Shown piece after piece: positions 9,880-19,118 of a DNA stretch of 64,000 nucleotides (position 1 is the stretch's first letter; every line of letters starts with the position of its first letter). Below the pieces are notes generated by a model, which worked only from the letters and a program-made list of their open reading frames with translations, searched no databases and was not told where the DNA came from. This DNA is from Myxococcales bacterium. Its GTDB lineage: Bacteria; Myxococcota_A; Bradymonadia; UBA7976; UBA1532. The stretch spans positions 124,001-188,000 of the forward strand of contig JACKDP010000008.1 in NCBI GenBank assembly GCA_020633435.1, read 5' to 3'. The position numbers and the translations under genes were made by a program.

Positions 9880-11574
9880 ATGAAGCAACTCGACGCAGAG
9901 CGCGCTCAGGCGCCCAAGAGCGACGCCCACGACGCAGAGCCCGCCGCCCTCGAGCGGCCGTCCTTCTCCCCCGCCATGCAGAGCGCCGAGCTCACCGGCA
10001 CCCCGGTGGTGCAGGCCAGCGCGGCCTCCGGGCAGTCGGAGGCCATCCAGGGCGAGCGCGCCGCCGAGGTCGTGCAGCTCGCCCAGGCCGGCGTCTCGGG
10101 GGCGGGGCAGGCGCTGCCGCACCAGGCGGCCATCCAGAAGTCGTTCGGGACCCACGACGTGTCCGGCATCAACGCCCACGTCGGCGGCGCGGCCGCCAAG
10201 GCCAGCGAGGGCATCGGCGCCGAGGCCTACGCCACCGGCAACGACGTCGCCTTCAAGGACAGCCCCGACCTGCACACGGCGGCCCACGAGGCGGCCCACG
10301 TCATCCAGCAGCAGTCCGGCGTCCAGCTCAAGGGCGGCGTGGGCGAGGCTGGCGACGCTTACGAGCAGCACGCCGACGCCGTGGCTGACCGCGTGGTCCA
10401 GGGCAAGAGCGCCCAGGACCTGCTCGACGCCACCCCCGGCGGCCAGGGCGGCGGCGCGGGCGTCCAGCGCGCCGGCGAGGAGCAGGGCGCCTGGCTCCAG
10501 CAGCAGCAGCTCACCAAGGACTCCTTCTTCGACCTGATCCGGCAGAACCTGCTGGCCGCCGAGGCCTGGAAGACGCGCGCCGAGGTCGAGGATCCTCCGC
10601 CCTTCTGGCAGGAGGCCCTGCTCGCCGTCGGTGGCCTCGTCCTCAACGCCGCGCTCGGCGGCGTGGGCGGCACCCTGGCCTCCCGGCTCACCAAGGGCGT
10701 CACCAAGTTCGTCACCGACGCCGCCATCCGGGCGGCCGTGAAGGTGGGCGAGTCCGCCGCCAGCAAGGGCGTCAACGCCGCCATCTCCGCCGCGTCGGCC
10801 GCGGGCGACAAGAAGCCGCTGGTGGCCTTCTGCGAGCAGCAGCGCCTCGGCCTCAGCGCCGCGTCCAAGCAGGCCCGCGAGACGTTCGTCACCCAGGCCG
10901 GCACGTTCACCGACCAGAAGCTCACCATCGCCCAGATGGCCGAGATCAAGCAGGCCAACGACGACGCCTTCGAGCGCGCCCAGGAGATCCAGAACCACGA
11001 GATGCTCGTGGGCTGGATGGGCATGAACGCCGGCGACACCACCGACATCAACAACACCGACTCCAACGTCCAGGACATCGACAACGCCGGCATCCTGCGG
11101 CTGACCATCGCTGGCTCCGGCGACAAGCCCACCAAGATCACGGCCGCCACCGCGGACGGGCTCAACGAGGGCCTGCGCTCCGACATGAAGGGCACCAAGG
11201 TCAAGGAGTGGCGCGCCGGCGCCAAGAACGCCGCCGGCCAGGTCCGCAAGACCGGCATCGACTTCCTGATCACCACCGGCATGCCCGGCGCGGGCAGCAA
11301 CGCCTTCAAGCTGAGCAGCGCCACCTGGTCGCGCCTCGCCTCGGCCGGCAAGGCGCCGAGCAACACCTATGTGTCGGGGGCCAACCACGCGGTCTTCTTC
11401 AGCGCCTTCGTCGAGCGGACGGGGCAGTGGAGCTGGAAGGACACCGACATGGACTGGTCCATCGACTGGAACTTCGGGGCCGACGCCGGTCGCTGGTTCC
11501 TGAGCAACGTCCACAACGCCTTCGACATCCTCGGCATGCTCGACAACCTCACCCTGCCGACGGTGACTGGCTGA
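9880..11574 (+). CDS. eCIS-core (DUF4157-like) domain protein with unknown C-terminal module
   Basis: 564 residues; ATG 9880 follows GAGAGG. Residues 85-180 form an eCIS_core/DUF4157-like domain: IQKSFGTHDVSGINAHVG, an AEAYATGNDVAF segment, then HTAAHEAAHVIQQQSG (HExxH), and a downstream DAYEQHADAVADRVV with the Glu that completes a zinc site. The family is common in proteins linked to extracellular contractile injection systems and in polymorphic-toxin-like cargo. After a low-complexity linker come a helical region (260-350) and a C-terminal domain of about 190 residues that I do not recognise (ends DILGMLDNLTLPTVTG). No injection-system structural genes are in the window. Role as exported cargo or effector is inference. 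Confidence 0.75.
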   Translation: MKQLDAERAQAPKSDAHDAEPAALERPSFSPAMQSAELTGTPVVQASAASGQSEAIQGERAAEVVQLAQAGVSGAGQALPHQAAIQKSFGTHDVSGINAHVGGAAAKASEGIGAEAYATGNDVAFKDSPDLHTAAHEAAHVIQQQSGVQLKGGVGEAGDAYEQHADAVADRVVQGKSAQDLLDATPGGQGGGAGVQRAGEEQGAWLQQQQLTKDSFFDLIRQNLLAAEAWKTRAEVEDPPPFWQEALLAVGGLVLNAALGGVGGTLASRLTKGVTKFVTDAAIRAAVKVGESAASKGVNAAISAASAAGDKKPLVAFCEQQRLGLSAASKQARETFVTQAGTFTDQKLTIAQMAEIKQANDDAFERAQEIQNHEMLVGWMGMNAGDTTDINNTDSNVQDIDNAGILRLTIAGSGDKPTKITAATADGLNEGLRSDMKGTKVKEWRAGAKNAAGQVRKTGIDFLITTGMPGAGSNAFKLSSATWSRLASAGKAPSNTYVSGANHAVFFSAFVERTGQWSWKDTDMDWSIDWNFGADAGRWFLSNVHNAFDILGMLDNLTLPTVTG

Positions 11575-11581
11575 CGAGCGA

Positions 11582-12532
11582 ATGGCCGAACACCCCGCCG
11601 GACCCGCCTGGCCGGACGCCCTCCGCGCCGCCCGCGCTCGCCTCGAAGCCAACCCCCGCGACGCCGCCGCCTGGCTCGACGCCAGCGCCGCGCTCGGGGC
11701 CGGCGAGCAGTGGGCGGCCTGCTTCCAGACCGCCGGCCAGGCCGTCCAGCTCGCGCCGCACGAGGTCGCCGGCTGGTCCTTCCTGCTGCTGGCCGCGGCC
11801 CAGGTGGAGCAGCCGCCGCCCGTCTCGCTGCTGGCCGACGCGGTGCGCCTGCACGGGGCCGATGATGGCCTCGTCGCCGCCGTGGCCGAGCTCATCACCC
11901 TCCTGCCCACCGACGATCTCTTCCCGCTCTCCGCGGCGCTCCTGCACCACGGCCGGGCGCTCGAGGTCCTGCGGCTCGCCCACCTGGCGCCCGCGGCCCT
12001 GGCCGAGCACGGCCTGGTCGCCGCCCGGCTGACCGACGATCCCGCGCAGATGGCGGACTGGGCGACGCGCCTGATCGCGACGCACCCGGATCATGAGGCG
12101 GCGCGGGCCACCCTCGCCGAGCTCGCGCACCGGGCCGGCGACGTGGAGGCGGCCGTGGCCCTCGGCGAGGCCCTGCTGGGCGGCGCCCCGGCGGCCGTGG
12201 ACCAGCTCCTCCTCGCCCGCGGCCTGCGGGCCGTCGGCCGCGCCGAGGACGCCGACCTGCTCGTCGAGCTGCACCGCGACCGCCCCGGCGCCGAGGAGGA
12301 GATGCAGGCCCTGGCCGACCGCCTGGGCGTGGGCGCCGACGACGCGACCCGCGGCTCGCTGGCGCTCCTCCAGGCCGCCCTCGCCGCCGGTCGCTGGCCC
12401 ATGGCGCTGCTCGCGGCCGCCGACCTGGCCCCCGACGGCGCCCTCTGGGACGCCCTGGCCGACGTCCTCACCGACCTCCACCGGCCCCTCGAGGCGGCCG
12501 CGGCGCGGGTCGTGGCCCGGGGCCCGGCATGA
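11582..12532 (+). CDS. Hypothetical TPR-like helical repeat protein
   Basis: 316 residues, starting 7 nt after the eCIS-core gene stop, so probably the same transcript. It is almost entirely Ala/Leu-rich helices with TPR-like spacing (DAAAWLDASAALGAGEQWAACFQTAGQAVQLAPHE and RATLAELAHRAGDVEAAVALGEALL). No signal peptide. It could be a chaperone or adaptor for the preceding exported-type protein, but only the gene order supports this. It overlaps the following lipoprotein gene by 4 nt. Confidence 0.68.
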   Translation: MAEHPAGPAWPDALRAARARLEANPRDAAAWLDASAALGAGEQWAACFQTAGQAVQLAPHEVAGWSFLLLAAAQVEQPPPVSLLADAVRLHGADDGLVAAVAELITLLPTDDLFPLSAALLHHGRALEVLRLAHLAPAALAEHGLVAARLTDDPAQMADWATRLIATHPDHEAARATLAELAHRAGDVEAAVALGEALLGGAPAAVDQLLLARGLRAVGRAEDADLLVELHRDRPGAEEEMQALADRLGVGADDATRGSLALLQAALAAGRWPMALLAAADLAPDGALWDALADVLTDLHRPLEAAAARVVARGPA

Positions 12533-13269
12533 CGCGGGCGCTGGTCCTCGCCCTCGCCCTCGCCGGCTGCTCGTCCGAGAAGCCCGCCCTCCCGTCGGAG
12601 ACGAGCACCATGAAGCCCATCCAGAACTTCCGCACGGCCCCGCTCGACGCCGCCCGCCTCGCCGCCCTCGTCGGCGACGCCGGCTTCGCGGCCGTCATGG
12701 CGCTCGACGTCACCCAGAGCCCCATCGGCGACGACGGCGCGCGCGCCCTGGCCCAGAGCCCCCACACCGGCAAGCTGAAGTCGCTCTGGCTCGACCGCAC
12801 CGGCATCACCGACGCCGGCGCCCAGGCGCTCGGCGCGGCCTCCCTGCCCCTCGTCGAGCTCTACGTCGGCTACAACCCCATCGGCCCCGACGGCCTCAAG
12901 GCCCTGCTCGCCGCCCCCGCCGCCGACTACTTCATCCTGCGCCTGAGCTTCACCCGCGTGGGCGACGCCGGCGCCGCGCTGCTGGCGCAGAGCCCGCGCC
13001 TGCCGAAGCTGCAGCGCCTCGAGCTCACGGCCGCCGGCCTCACCGACGCGGGCGTCCGCGCGCTCCTGTCCAGCCCGGGCCTCGAGCGCCTCGACACCCT
13101 CGAGCTCGGCCACAACGCCGCTGGCCCCCGCGCCATCGAGCCCCTGCTCGACGCCGACAAGCTGCCGGCCCTGCGCACCCTGGACCTCTCGGGCGTACCC
13201 CTCGACGCCGCGCTGATCGAGCAGGTCAAGGCCCGCCGCCCCGACCTCGACGTCGTCACCGGGGGCTGA
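12529..13269 (+). CDS. Leucine-rich-repeat lipoprotein (ribonuclease-inhibitor-like)
   Basis: The ATG overlaps the preceding stop (ATGA). Signal MTRALVLALALAGCSS ends in a lipobox (LAGC). The mature part contains five to six LRRs of about 25 residues with the RNase-inhibitor-like pattern, for example LKSLWLDRTGITDAGAQAL and LQRLELTAAGLTDAGVRALL. It presumably binds protein partners at the cell envelope. Its stop overlaps the convergent oxidoreductase gene by 14 nt. Confidence 0.78.
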   Translation: MTRALVLALALAGCSSEKPALPSETSTMKPIQNFRTAPLDAARLAALVGDAGFAAVMALDVTQSPIGDDGARALAQSPHTGKLKSLWLDRTGITDAGAQALGAASLPLVELYVGYNPIGPDGLKALLAAPAADYFILRLSFTRVGDAGAALLAQSPRLPKLQRLELTAAGLTDAGVRALLSSPGLERLDTLELGHNAAGPRAIEPLLDADKLPALRTLDLSGVPLDAALIEQVKARRPDLDVVTGG

Positions 13270-14302
13270 CGAGCACCAGCTTCCCGACCGTCCGGCCGCT
13301 CTCGATGGCCGCGTGCGCCTCGCCCACCTGGCTCAGCGCGAACTCGCTCACCGTCGGCACCTGCAGCTTCCCCTCGGCCAGCCAGCCCAGGAGCTGCCGC
13401 ACCCCGTCCATCAGAATCTCTTTCTGATCAAACAGATAGCTCAGGTTGAAGGCCATCACGCTGCTGCTCAGGTTCGTCATCTTCAGCGGGTGGAACCGCG
13501 GCGTGCGCAGCACCCCCGCGATGAGCTTGAGCCAGTTCGTCCGGCCGCCCTTCGGCATCATCGAGGCGAAGCCGTACACCACCAGCTTCCCCGGCCGCCG
13601 CAGGTGAGCGTAGCTCTCCTTCAGCGTCTCCACGCCCGTCGCGTCCAGGACCACGTCGTAGCCCTGCGGCGCCAGCGCCTTCGCCTTCGCCCACAGATCA
13701 TCCGTCGCCTTGCAGATGACCTCGTCGGCCCCCAGCGCCCGGGCCTCGGCCACCTTCTCGGCCCGCCCCACGATGCCCACGACGCGGCACCCGGCCAGCT
13801 TGCCGAGCTGCACGATGGACCCCCCCGCCCCGCCCGCCGCCGAGTGCACCAGCAGCGTCTGCCCCGGCCGCGGGTGCGCCAGCTCGAAGAGCGCGTACCA
13901 GGCGGTGAGCCACACCACCAGGATCGCCGCCCCCTGCGCCATCGACAGCGAGTCGGGCAGGTGGAACACCTGGTCCGCCGGCAGCGTGAGGCGCTGGGTG
14001 TACCCCCCGAAGAGCGTCAGCCCGAACACCCGGTCGCCGGGCGCGAAGCCCTCCACCCCCGGCCCCACGTCCTCGATCCGCCCCGCCACCTCGAAGCCCG
14101 GCGTGATGGGCCAGCCCACCAGCTCCTTCGCCGACGCGTACAGCCCGCGCCGCACGATGGTGTCGGCGTAGTTCACGCCGGCCGCCTCCACGGCGATGCG
14201 CACCTCCCCCGCCTGCGGCGGTGGCGCCTCGGCGGGGGCCAGCTCCAGGCGATCCAGGCCGCCGGCCGAACGGATGAGGACACGCTGCGCTTCGCTGGAC
14301 AT
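13256..14302 (-). CDS. Zinc-type medium-chain dehydrogenase / quinone oxidoreductase (VAT-1-like)
   Basis: 348 residues. It has the GroES-like N-terminal domain (PGFEVAGRIEDVGPGVEGFAPGDRVFG) and a Rossmann domain with LLVHSAAGGAGGSIVQLGKLAGCRVVGIVG as nucleotide-binding loop. There are no structural zinc Cys residues, as in quinone oxidoreductases of the MDR superfamily. The segment LYASAKELVGWPITPG and the C-terminal AIESGRTVGKLVLV resemble the VAT-1/MECR branch. Probably NADPH-dependent reduction of quinones or enals in the cytoplasm; the substrate cannot be assigned. It is a single gene that is divergent from the operon at 14.4 kb. Confidence 0.88.
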   Translation of the reverse strand: MSSEAQRVLIRSAGGLDRLELAPAEAPPPQAGEVRIAVEAAGVNYADTIVRRGLYASAKELVGWPITPGFEVAGRIEDVGPGVEGFAPGDRVFGLTLFGGYTQRLTLPADQVFHLPDSLSMAQGAAILVVWLTAWYALFELAHPRPGQTLLVHSAAGGAGGSIVQLGKLAGCRVVGIVGRAEKVAEARALGADEVICKATDDLWAKAKALAPQGYDVVLDATGVETLKESYAHLRRPGKLVVYGFASMMPKGGRTNWLKLIAGVLRTPRFHPLKMTNLSSSVMAFNLSYLFDQKEILMDGVRQLLGWLAEGKLQVPTVSEFALSQVGEAHAAIESGRTVGKLVLVSPR

Positions 14303-14416
14303 CGCGGGCTCCCAGGCAGGTCGGAGGGCCGCACCCTAGCAGATCGGCTGGCTGAAGGCTTGCGCAGGACGAGCACCTGGGCGACCGTGCTGCGTCCACG
14401 GGCATGGGGGGGCAAG

Positions 14417-15160
14417 ATGATCGACTTTGACAGGCTGCTGGCGTGGCTACGCGCCTGGCACGACACCGGACGCGCAGCCGCCGCGGGGCGGTTCTGCGAA
14501 CACTTCCTGCTGGAGGCCGCCGAGCGCGTCGTCGCGCCGCTCGGCCTGCGACCGGCGGACGCCGAGGATGCCCGGCAGGAGCTCGTCTGTCTGTTCCTTG
14601 ACCGCGACCGACCTGTGGGGCTGGAGGCCGAGTCCCTCGGCTACTGGTTCTGGTGGCTTCGGAGACGCGCCCGGGACCTCGCCCGGAAGGCCCGCCGGAC
14701 CAGCAAGAAGGAGCGCCCCGACAGCGCGACGGTCCGCGGCGACGATGACCGGACCTTCATCGACGGCAGCTCTGAGCATGACGCCACCCCGGAGCTGGAC
14801 TTGATCGGCCACCTGGACCGCCCCGGCGCCGTCGCGGCCCTCCGGTCGGCCGGGGAGAAGCTGGCCGCCGACCGCCGCCTCTACCTCTTCGCCTACCACC
14901 CCGAGCTCCACTCGCTGCTCAGCGACGCCGACCTCGACCGCCTCGAAGGGCGCTCGGGCCTCGGAAGGACTGGCGTTCTCGCCCTGCTCGACGGCGCCGA
15001 TGGCCGCAGCGCCGAGCCACTGCTGCCGCTCTTCTTCCGCGCCGCCGAGCTGGAGGGCGACGGCCGCGACCGCAAGCTCGACACCTTCCGCAAGGGCCGC
15101 AAGCGCGCCTTCGGCGATCTGGTTCGGCACCTCGGCACGTCCCTGGAAGGTGTGTCATGA
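14417..15160 (+). CDS. Sigma-70 region 2-like protein
   Basis: 247 residues from ATG 14417. Residues 18-95 look like a sigma-70 region 2 (RFCEHFLLEAAERVV, DAEDARQELVCLFL, SLGYWFWWLRRRARDLARKARR), with the acidic and aromatic positions of the -10-binding helix. The C-terminal half does not look like a normal region 4, so this may not be a working ECF sigma factor. It is the first of four genes with 4 nt, 4 nt and 4 nt spacings or overlaps (to 18141). It may act as a regulator or adaptor of that operon. The long upstream reading in the same frame is antisense to the oxidoreductase. Confidence 0.62.
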   Translation: MIDFDRLLAWLRAWHDTGRAAAAGRFCEHFLLEAAERVVAPLGLRPADAEDARQELVCLFLDRDRPVGLEAESLGYWFWWLRRRARDLARKARRTSKKERPDSATVRGDDDRTFIDGSSEHDATPELDLIGHLDRPGAVAALRSAGEKLAADRRLYLFAYHPELHSLLSDADLDRLEGRSGLGRTGVLALLDGADGRSAEPLLPLFFRAAELEGDGRDRKLDTFRKGRKRAFGDLVRHLGTSLEGVS

Positions 15161-15675
15161 GCTGGCCCGTCACCCTGCTCAATGGCTGGCTCGTCGACGA
15201 CATGGCCAGCCCGCGCAAGCGCTCCAGCCACGTCCGCAAGCACCTGCTCGACGCCGACGAGCGCTGGGAAGAGCTCTGCGGCGCCAGCCGGCATGACCTG
15301 CGAGTCGCCCGGGAGGCCATCGAGGCCATGGGCCTGCCCTGCGGCAAGGACGCAGATCGGGATGACGCCCCCGCCTCCGAGGGCCACCGCCTCGCCAACG
15401 ACTTGCATGTCCGGTGGTACGGCCCCACGGCGTCTTCGGCCCTGGCTTCCGCCGGCGGCGACCCCCAGGACTTCGGCTTCACCCCGAGCTCCCGGCGGGC
15501 GTGGTGCGTGGCGGCCAACGGCCTCGTGGTCATCTGCGAGGGAAACGAGAGATTGAGGTTGAAGACCGCCTACCGGCTCTCCACCGGCCACCGGCCGCAG
15601 GCCTCGCTGGCCCGCCTCGTCAACAAGAAGCGTCGGGCGCTCCTGGAGCGCAACGGCATCGACCAGGGACGGTGA
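15157..15675 (+). CDS. Hypothetical protein in four-gene operon
   Basis: 172 residues; ATG overlaps the previous stop (ATGA). No signal peptide. The only visible features are basic N-terminal helices (MASPRKRSSHVRKHLLDADERWEEL) and a C-terminal mixed alpha/beta region (WCVAANGLVVICEGNERLRLKTAYR). I do not recognise a family. The gene sits between the sigma-like gene and another unknown and ends 4 nt before the latter, so it is translationally linked to both. Confidence 0.6.
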   Translation: MSWPVTLLNGWLVDDMASPRKRSSHVRKHLLDADERWEELCGASRHDLRVAREAIEAMGLPCGKDADRDDAPASEGHRLANDLHVRWYGPTASSALASAGGDPQDFGFTPSSRRAWCVAANGLVVICEGNERLRLKTAYRLSTGHRPQASLARLVNKKRRALLERNGIDQGR

Positions 15676-15679
15676 GACC

Positions 15680-16597
15680 ATGATGCACGACCTGATCGCC
15701 CAGACCATGGCCACCCTCGACGAGGTGCTGGCCAACACCGATCCTCGGCTCGACGACCAGTACGAGCTGGCCTGCGCCCTCGGCCAGGCGCTCCGCCTGC
15801 ACCGCGCCAGCGTCCCTGGCAGCGAAGCCCTCCCTGGCCGCATCGCCCGGGCCCGGGCGGTCCTCGCGGGCGAGCGCCCCGGCCGCATCCTCGCGATGCT
15901 GGACGAAGACGCCCTCCTGACCGACCTGGCCGATCGACTCGACAGCGAGGAAGACGACGCCCTGTATGCCGCCCTCCTGGATGTGGACGCCCACGCTGCT
16001 GCCGCCGCCGCTCTGGGCGTGCCCGAAGCGGCTGCGGGCCTCGTCCAGGGCGCCGTCGACCACCTGCAAGCCGCGCCTGATCAGGTCGACGCCATCCAGC
16101 AGGCTGCGGCCCGCTCCGCCACCTCCCGCGCCATCGCCGCCGACGACCCGGCCCGCCCCCTGTGGGACGCCATCGCCGCGGGCGGCATCGACGGCAAGCC
16201 CCGCGCTCTCCCTGCGAAGGTCGCCGCGTTCATCCAGTCCCAAGCCCTCGCGCCCGTGCTCACGCTCCCGCTGACCCGCGCCGAGGCCGGCCAGGAGCGG
16301 TGGCTGGCCGCCGCGGCCGACTCCATGCCCGACCTGCCCGAAACCCGGCCGCTCGCCCAGGGCCTCGATGGCGACTGGGAGCTTGTCCTGGAGCGCCCGG
16401 CCGCGGCCTGGGAGCTGGTCTGCTATGCGACGAAGTTCGACCAGATTCCCTTTTCAGTCCAGGTAGATGGAAGGAACGCCCCCGTCCAGGACGATGGCGA
16501 CGGGCGCCGCTGCCTTGTCCTCGTGGCCGGCGCCGATCTGACCATCCAGGTGGGCGAGGAGCGCTTCTCGGTGCAGTGGCCCGGAGACGACGCTTGA
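15680..16597 (+). CDS. Hypothetical protein in four-gene operon
   Basis: 305 residues from ATG 15680 (MMHDLIAQTMATLDEVL). The first two thirds are helical and acidic. The last ~80 residues (LDGDWELVLERPAAAWELVCYATKFDQIPFSVQVDG onward) look like a small beta-sandwich that ends in VQWPGDDA. No signal or membrane segment. The stop overlaps the TTG start of the Lon-like gene by 4 nt. Function unknown. Confidence 0.6.
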   Translation: MMHDLIAQTMATLDEVLANTDPRLDDQYELACALGQALRLHRASVPGSEALPGRIARARAVLAGERPGRILAMLDEDALLTDLADRLDSEEDDALYAALLDVDAHAAAAAALGVPEAAAGLVQGAVDHLQAAPDQVDAIQQAAARSATSRAIAADDPARPLWDAIAAGGIDGKPRALPAKVAAFIQSQALAPVLTLPLTRAEAGQERWLAAAADSMPDLPETRPLAQGLDGDWELVLERPAAAWELVCYATKFDQIPFSVQVDGRNAPVQDDGDGRRCLVLVAGADLTIQVGEERFSVQWPGDDA

Positions 16598-18141
16598 CCC
16601 GCGCCGAGCTGGAAGCCGACCTCCAGGCGCTCCTCGCCGCGGCTCGACCCTTCCAGGCCCGACGACGGCTCCTCGCCCTCCGCGACGATCCGTCGCCCAT
16701 GACGGCCCACCACGCGCGCCGCCGCCTCAAGTCGCTCGAGCCCGAGCTGCGGGCGCGGCCCGGCCGCGCCTGGTTCCCGGTGCTGGGCCGCGTCGGTGCG
16801 GCGACTGGCGGGATGGTCCGGGTGGACGTCTTCCCCGGCGCCTGCAGCGACGCGCGCTTCGCCGCCGCCCTCGCACGGGGCGCCACCCTCGCTGGCGAGA
16901 CCGAGCACCTGGAAGCCCGCCTCTGGCCGCCCCAGCCCGAGCTGGAAGGCCAGAGCTTCGAGCTGGCCGTGGCCATGGCGGCGTGGTCCTGCCTCACCGA
17001 GCAGCCGCTCCCCGAGCGCCTCGCGTTCTCTGGCCACTTCGAGGGCGCGACGCTCACGGCCCCGGCGGGGCTGGCCGAGAAGCGGCGCACCGTCGACGAC
17101 GCCTTCGGTCCCCAAGGCCGGCTCCTGTCTGGCCCCACCGGCGCCCTCGGGGTCGAGTTCGCCAGCTCTCTGCCCGACCTGCTCCGCGACGTCATCGGCC
17201 CCCTCGATCACGCCGTCCCGGTCCACCGGTTTGTCGCCAGCGCCGACCAGCACTTCGCGCGCGCTCGCTGGCGGGAGGCGGCCGACTTCGCCGCCCGTGC
17301 CCTGGACGCGGGGGGTGACGTCCTCAGCCCCGAGGAGCTCTTCCGTCTCGCCACCCAGCGCGCGCACGCCCTCGCGCACCTGGGCGACGAAGGCGCCGGC
17401 CCGGTCCTCGCCAGGGCCCTGGCCGACGTCTCCGGCGCCGATCCCAGCGCCCAGGCCCGGGCCCGCGCCGTGTTCGCCGTCGCGACGCTGGACGCCGGGC
17501 AGCCCGAACGCGCCCTGGCCGTCCTCGCCGAGGGCCTCCCCGCCGCCCCCACCGCCACCGCACGGATGGAACTCCTTGGCACGCAGGCGCGCTGCCTGTC
17601 GGCCCTGGGCCGCCATGCCGAGGCCATCCGAAGCGCCACCGACGCCGTCACCTGCGCCCCGCCGGGCGAGAAGGCCCGGTGCCTCGTCGATCGCGCCCGC
17701 TGGCACCTTCGGGCGGGCGACCTCCCTGGCGCCGCGGCTGACGTCGCCGCCGCTCGGGAGGCTGTCGGGACGGCGCGGAGCGTGAAGCCCGGCGACGCCA
17801 ACCGCACGGACGATTTCATCCGGCTGCTCGCCGCCCAGATCGACTTCGCTCGGGGCGAGCATCCAGGCGCGCGGGTCGCCGTCATGCCGCTCATCGGCCA
17901 CCGCGACGTCACCCTCCGCCTCGGCGCCGCCGAGCTCCTCGCCCGCCTCGGCGGCGACCCCGATCCCGGCCTCGCGAGCCTCGACGACGACCTGCCCCCC
18001 GGCATCGTCACCCGCCTCCGAGCCCGCGTGGAGCTGGCCCGCCCCCAGCCCGACGTGCGCCGCGTCGAGGCCTGGCTCGGCCACCCCGTGCCCGATGCCG
18101 CGGCCCTGGCCGCCGAGCTGGCCCTGGCTCTTCCCTACTGA
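16594..18141 (+). CDS. Lon-like protease fold fused to TPR-like repeats
   Basis: Start chosen at TTG 16594, overlapping the previous stop (TTGA) with GGAG 8 nt upstream; no ATG or GTG fits better. Residues 50-200 resemble the Lon (S16) proteolytic domain: EGQSFELAVAMAAWSCL followed by LAFSGHFEGATLTAPAGLAEK. Ser121 and Lys163 fall at the positions of the Lon Ser-Lys dyad, 42 residues apart (43 in E. coli Lon). The remainder (about 230-515) is Ala-rich helix-pair repeats of TPR type. There is no AAA ATPase domain and none encoded nearby. It is the last gene of the operon and is convergent with the trypsin-like gene (13 nt between stops). Proteolytic activity is inferred from the motif match only. 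Confidence 0.62.
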   Translation: MTRAELEADLQALLAAARPFQARRRLLALRDDPSPMTAHHARRRLKSLEPELRARPGRAWFPVLGRVGAATGGMVRVDVFPGACSDARFAAALARGATLAGETEHLEARLWPPQPELEGQSFELAVAMAAWSCLTEQPLPERLAFSGHFEGATLTAPAGLAEKRRTVDDAFGPQGRLLSGPTGALGVEFASSLPDLLRDVIGPLDHAVPVHRFVASADQHFARARWREAADFAARALDAGGDVLSPEELFRLATQRAHALAHLGDEGAGPVLARALADVSGADPSAQARARAVFAVATLDAGQPERALAVLAEGLPAAPTATARMELLGTQARCLSALGRHAEAIRSATDAVTCAPPGEKARCLVDRARWHLRAGDLPGAAADVAAAREAVGTARSVKPGDANRTDDFIRLLAAQIDFARGEHPGARVAVMPLIGHRDVTLRLGAAELLARLGGDPDPGLASLDDDLPPGIVTRLRARVELARPQPDVRRVEAWLGHPVPDAAALAAELALALPY

Positions 18142-18154
18142 TTTTACTGGCTTT

Positions 18155-19118
18155 TCAGCCCGAAGCCGCCTCGATGAGCGCGGCCAGCAGCACCCCTTGC
18201 CGGTCGTCCCCGAGGTCGCCGCGGTGCAGGCCGGCCAGCCGCAGGTCCGCCCAGTGGAAGACGGGTCCCCCGCTGGCCCCCGGCTGGCCGGCGAGGCCGT
18301 AGGTCATCCGGCCGTCCTCGGCGGTCTCCACCGTGCTCTGCTCCATCGAGATGGCCAGCTCGCCGCCGCCGGGGTAGCCCATCAGGTACACCTGGCTGTC
18401 GAGGGGGTACACCGCCTCGGCCGTCGCGCTCACCGCGTCGATGCCCGCAGGCGGGGCCGCGAGCGCCAGCAGGCAGGCGTCCAGGCCAGCGACCTGGGCT
18501 CGCCAGAGCGCCCCGGTCACGCCGATGACCTGCGCCTCGCCGGCCGGGAAGCCCGGGAACCAGACCTCGGCCTCGGCCGCGGCGAGCGGCGTCGGCCAGC
18601 CCGACGGGAGCGGCCCGGGCGCGTCGGTGCAGACGTGGGCGCAGGTCAGCAGCGCCGGCCGGCCGGCGGCCTCCGGGACGAGCAGGCCGGCGTCGACGAG
18701 GACGCCGCTGCCGTAGAAGCGCCCGCCCCCGGCCGCGTGCACCCGCCCCACCGCCGCCGCCTGGAGGGCCGCCGTCAGCAGCCACGTCGCCGGGCGCGGC
18801 GTCCCGGTGCTCCGCATGGGCCCTTCGCCGTCCAGCCCGATGTCCGCGAGCGCGCGGTCGAGGACGGCCAGCGACACCCCGGCCTCCCGGGCCGCCCGCA
18901 GCGAGCGCAGCGCCTCCCCCGGCTGGCCGACCGCCAGCTCCGCCGCCGCCCCGAGGACCTGCTCCACGACGCCGCGGTGCTCCCGCGGCGCCACCATCGC
19001 CAGCACCCGGCCGGCCGCCTCGGGGTCGGTCCGCAGCCGGGTCGTCCCCAGCGCCTGCAGCCCGAAGCGGTCCCGAACGAGCAGCGCCCACGCGGCCTCC
19101 AGCGTCATCGTCGTCATG
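18155..19118 (-). CDS. Trypsin-like serine protease with N-terminal helical domain
   Basis: The ATG at 19118 overlaps the upstream phosphatase stop (ATGA), which decides the start. Residues 5-90 are a compact helical domain (LEAAWALLVRDRFGLQAL, GVVEQVLGAAAELAVGQPGEALRSL) similar in size to adaptor domains found on proteases of bacterial conflict systems. Residues 120-320 form a chymotrypsin-fold protease with His161 (LTCAHVC), Asp213 (LDACLLAL) and Ser282 (GQPGASGGPVF). No signal peptide, so it is probably cytoplasmic. Gene order couples it with a PhoD-like phosphatase and opposes the Lon-like/TPR operon. A signalling or defence role is speculation. Confidence 0.8.
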
